The notes beneath the pieces are model-generated. The model was not told the DNA's origin. It searched no databases and saw only the letters and a program-made list of their open reading frames with translations. Shown here one piece after another: positions 5,101 to 6,169 of a stretch of 6,169 nucleotides of DNA. Source of the DNA: Halobacteriovoraceae bacterium (GTDB lineage Bacteria; Bdellovibrionota; Bacteriovoracia; Bacteriovoracales; Bacteriovoracaceae); NCBI GenBank assembly GCA_018663815.1, contig JABJPQ010000034.1:1-6169 (forward strand), written 5' to 3'. Positions within the stretch are counted from its first letter, which is position 1; every line of letters starts with the position of its first letter. Position numbers and translations under genes: made by a program.

Positions 5101-6169
5101 TTGGCAAGTTTAGAAAGAAGATTAGGGTTATCTGCAATAATAGTCATAAGTCTCAGCTCTATGATAGGCTCAGGGATTTTTGTTTTGCCTGGTATTGGTT
5201 TTTCCATCACAGGCCCATCATTATTTTTAGCTTTTATTTTATCAGCTATTTGTATTTTACCGGCCGCTATAAGCAAAGCTGAATTAGCAACGGCAATGCC
5301 TACTAGTGGCGGAACTTATATTTATATCGAAAGAACCTTTGGTCCACTTATCGGAACTGTTGGCGGACTTGGTTTATTTTTGTCTATCTTACTCAAAGCT
5401 GCTTTTTCTTTAGTTGGAATTGGAGCTTACTTTAGTGTCTTTTCAAATTTTCCCTTAATGCCAACCATGCTTACATTTTTATTTTGTATTATTTTGCTTA
5501 ATATTTTTGGAGTCGGCAAAGTTTCTAAAATTCTAACTGTTGTACTTATAATAACTATTATAGGTCTCGGTTTATTAGCTATTTTTTCAATACCAAGCTG
5601 GAATATAACAAATCTTAGCCCACTTATGACTAATGGTTTAGATGGATTAATGAGTGCAACGGCCTTGGTTTTTGTATCATTTGCAGGTGTCACAAAGATT
5701 GCAGCAATTGCTGAAGAAGTTAAATCACCTGAAAAAAATCTTCCTAAAGCAATTCTCTTCTCACTTTTTTTAGTGACACTTATTTATTGTTGTATCAGCC
5801 TCATTTTAGCCGGAGTCTTCTCTAACGCACAAATTGCGGGAGAAATAAAACCTATTTACAAATTGGCGTTTGAAATTGGTGGATCCGTTGCTGGAACTGT
5901 TTTTGCTGTAATCGCAACACTAACACTTGTTAACACAGCAAATGCGGGAATCTTAGCAGGATCAAGATTTCCTTTTGCAATGGCCAGAGATAACTTACTC
6001 CCAAAATTTCTCGGTAATCTTCACAGTACTTTCATCACACCCATCGTAAGTATACTTTTATCCGGTATTATTATTGTCGCAATTCTAACGACTATGGATG
6101 TTGCAAAAATAGCAAAGCTTGCATCAGCATTTATGATCTTAAGTTATATCAGTGATAATCTAGCCGTTA
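5101..6169 (+). CDS. APC-superfamily amino acid permease, 3' end cut by window edge
   Basis: The frame is open from the TTG at 5101 to the window end (356 codons, no stop). It is a polytopic inner-membrane transporter of the amino acid/polyamine/organocation superfamily. Evidence: in helix 1, the motif G-S-G-I-F (23-27), the unwound substrate-binding stretch of this fold; after helix 2, AELATAMPTSGGTY (60-73) and R-x-F-G-P (78-82); in helix 6, FVSFAGVTK (191-199) followed by A-E-E-V-K-S-P (204-210). The FAGVTK...AEEVK form is typical, as I recall it, of a prokaryotic amino acid permease group that often carries a C-terminal UspA-like domain; whether it is present here lies beyond the window. 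About nine to ten hydrophobic segments are visible of the usual twelve, ending near Y-I-S-D-N-L-A-V. The substrate is probably an amino acid, not predictable further. It is coupled to the 75-residue gene two bases upstream. Confidence 0.9.
   Translation, partial: MASLERRLGLSAIIVISLSSMIGSGIFVLPGIGFSITGPSLFLAFILSAICILPAAISKAELATAMPTSGGTYIYIERTFGPLIGTVGGLGLFLSILLKAAFSLVGIGAYFSVFSNFPLMPTMLTFLFCIILLNIFGVGKVSKILTVVLIITIIGLGLLAIFSIPSWNITNLSPLMTNGLDGLMSATALVFVSFAGVTKIAAIAEEVKSPEKNLPKAILFSLFLVTLIYCCISLILAGVFSNAQIAGEIKPIYKLAFEIGGSVAGTVFAVIATLTLVNTANAGILAGSRFPFAMARDNLLPKFLGNLHSTFITPIVSILLSGIIIVAILTTMDVAKIAKLASAFMILSYISDNLAV

Noticed and set aside
5088..5693. Leftward frames at 5088-5276 and 5427-5693
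   Set aside because: Both are antisense to the permease, whose motifs are unmistakable; their Pro/Ile/Lys-rich composition is what the complement of membrane-helix codons gives.
1..6169. tRNA, rRNA, CRISPR array, insertion sequence, phage or toxin-antitoxin genes
   Set aside because: No cloverleaf, no regularly spaced repeats, no transposase or integrase motifs and no terminal inverted repeats were seen. The small gene at 4871 is not followed by a toxin-like partner.

Overview
The window is AT-rich and densely coded. Homopolymer T/A runs are frequent, and GTG and TTG starts occur beside ATG. Exported proteins of unknown family, a deviant lipobox and a divergent HD-GYP signalling protein together suggest a Gram-negative bacterium, possibly a Bacteriovorax/Bdellovibrio-type organism (Bdellovibrionota). 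That placement is inference; no rRNA or taxonomic marker gene is present. I see no RNA gene, mobile element, CRISPR array or tRNA.

Left part (1-1667): two genes diverge from a 173-bp intergenic region. Leftward, and running off the window edge, is a secreted Cys-containing protein with a GTG start at 738. A perfect 9-bp hairpin lies just upstream of that start. Rightward is a probable lipoprotein (912-1667) with six cysteines besides the lipid-anchor Cys.

Middle part (1664-4682): three leftward genes. The first transcribed (4682 to 3405) encodes a 425-residue protein with a possible receiver-like N-terminus, a sensor-like middle segment and a C-terminal HD-GYP-like domain with altered key residues. 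After a 96-bp gap holding a plausible promoter come two exported proteins (278 and 266 residues). They are separated by 7 bp and look like distant paralogues. The last one ends tail-to-tail with the lipoprotein gene, the two reading frames overlapping by 4 bp.

Right part (4683-6169): a 188-bp divergent control region carries a perfect 15-bp palindrome, a larger imperfect inverted repeat that places the same motif at both candidate -35 regions, and a pentamer repeat. From it a rightward pair is read: a 75-residue basic protein of unknown function and, 2 bp after it, an APC-superfamily amino acid permease. The permease starts at TTG and is cut by the window edge.

Functionally, the window holds an envelope cluster (lipoprotein and paired exported proteins), a signalling protein and a transporter. 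The parts most likely to be new are the small protein coupled to the permease, the paired exported proteins and the degenerate HD-GYP protein. Nothing in the sequence proves that they form one system.
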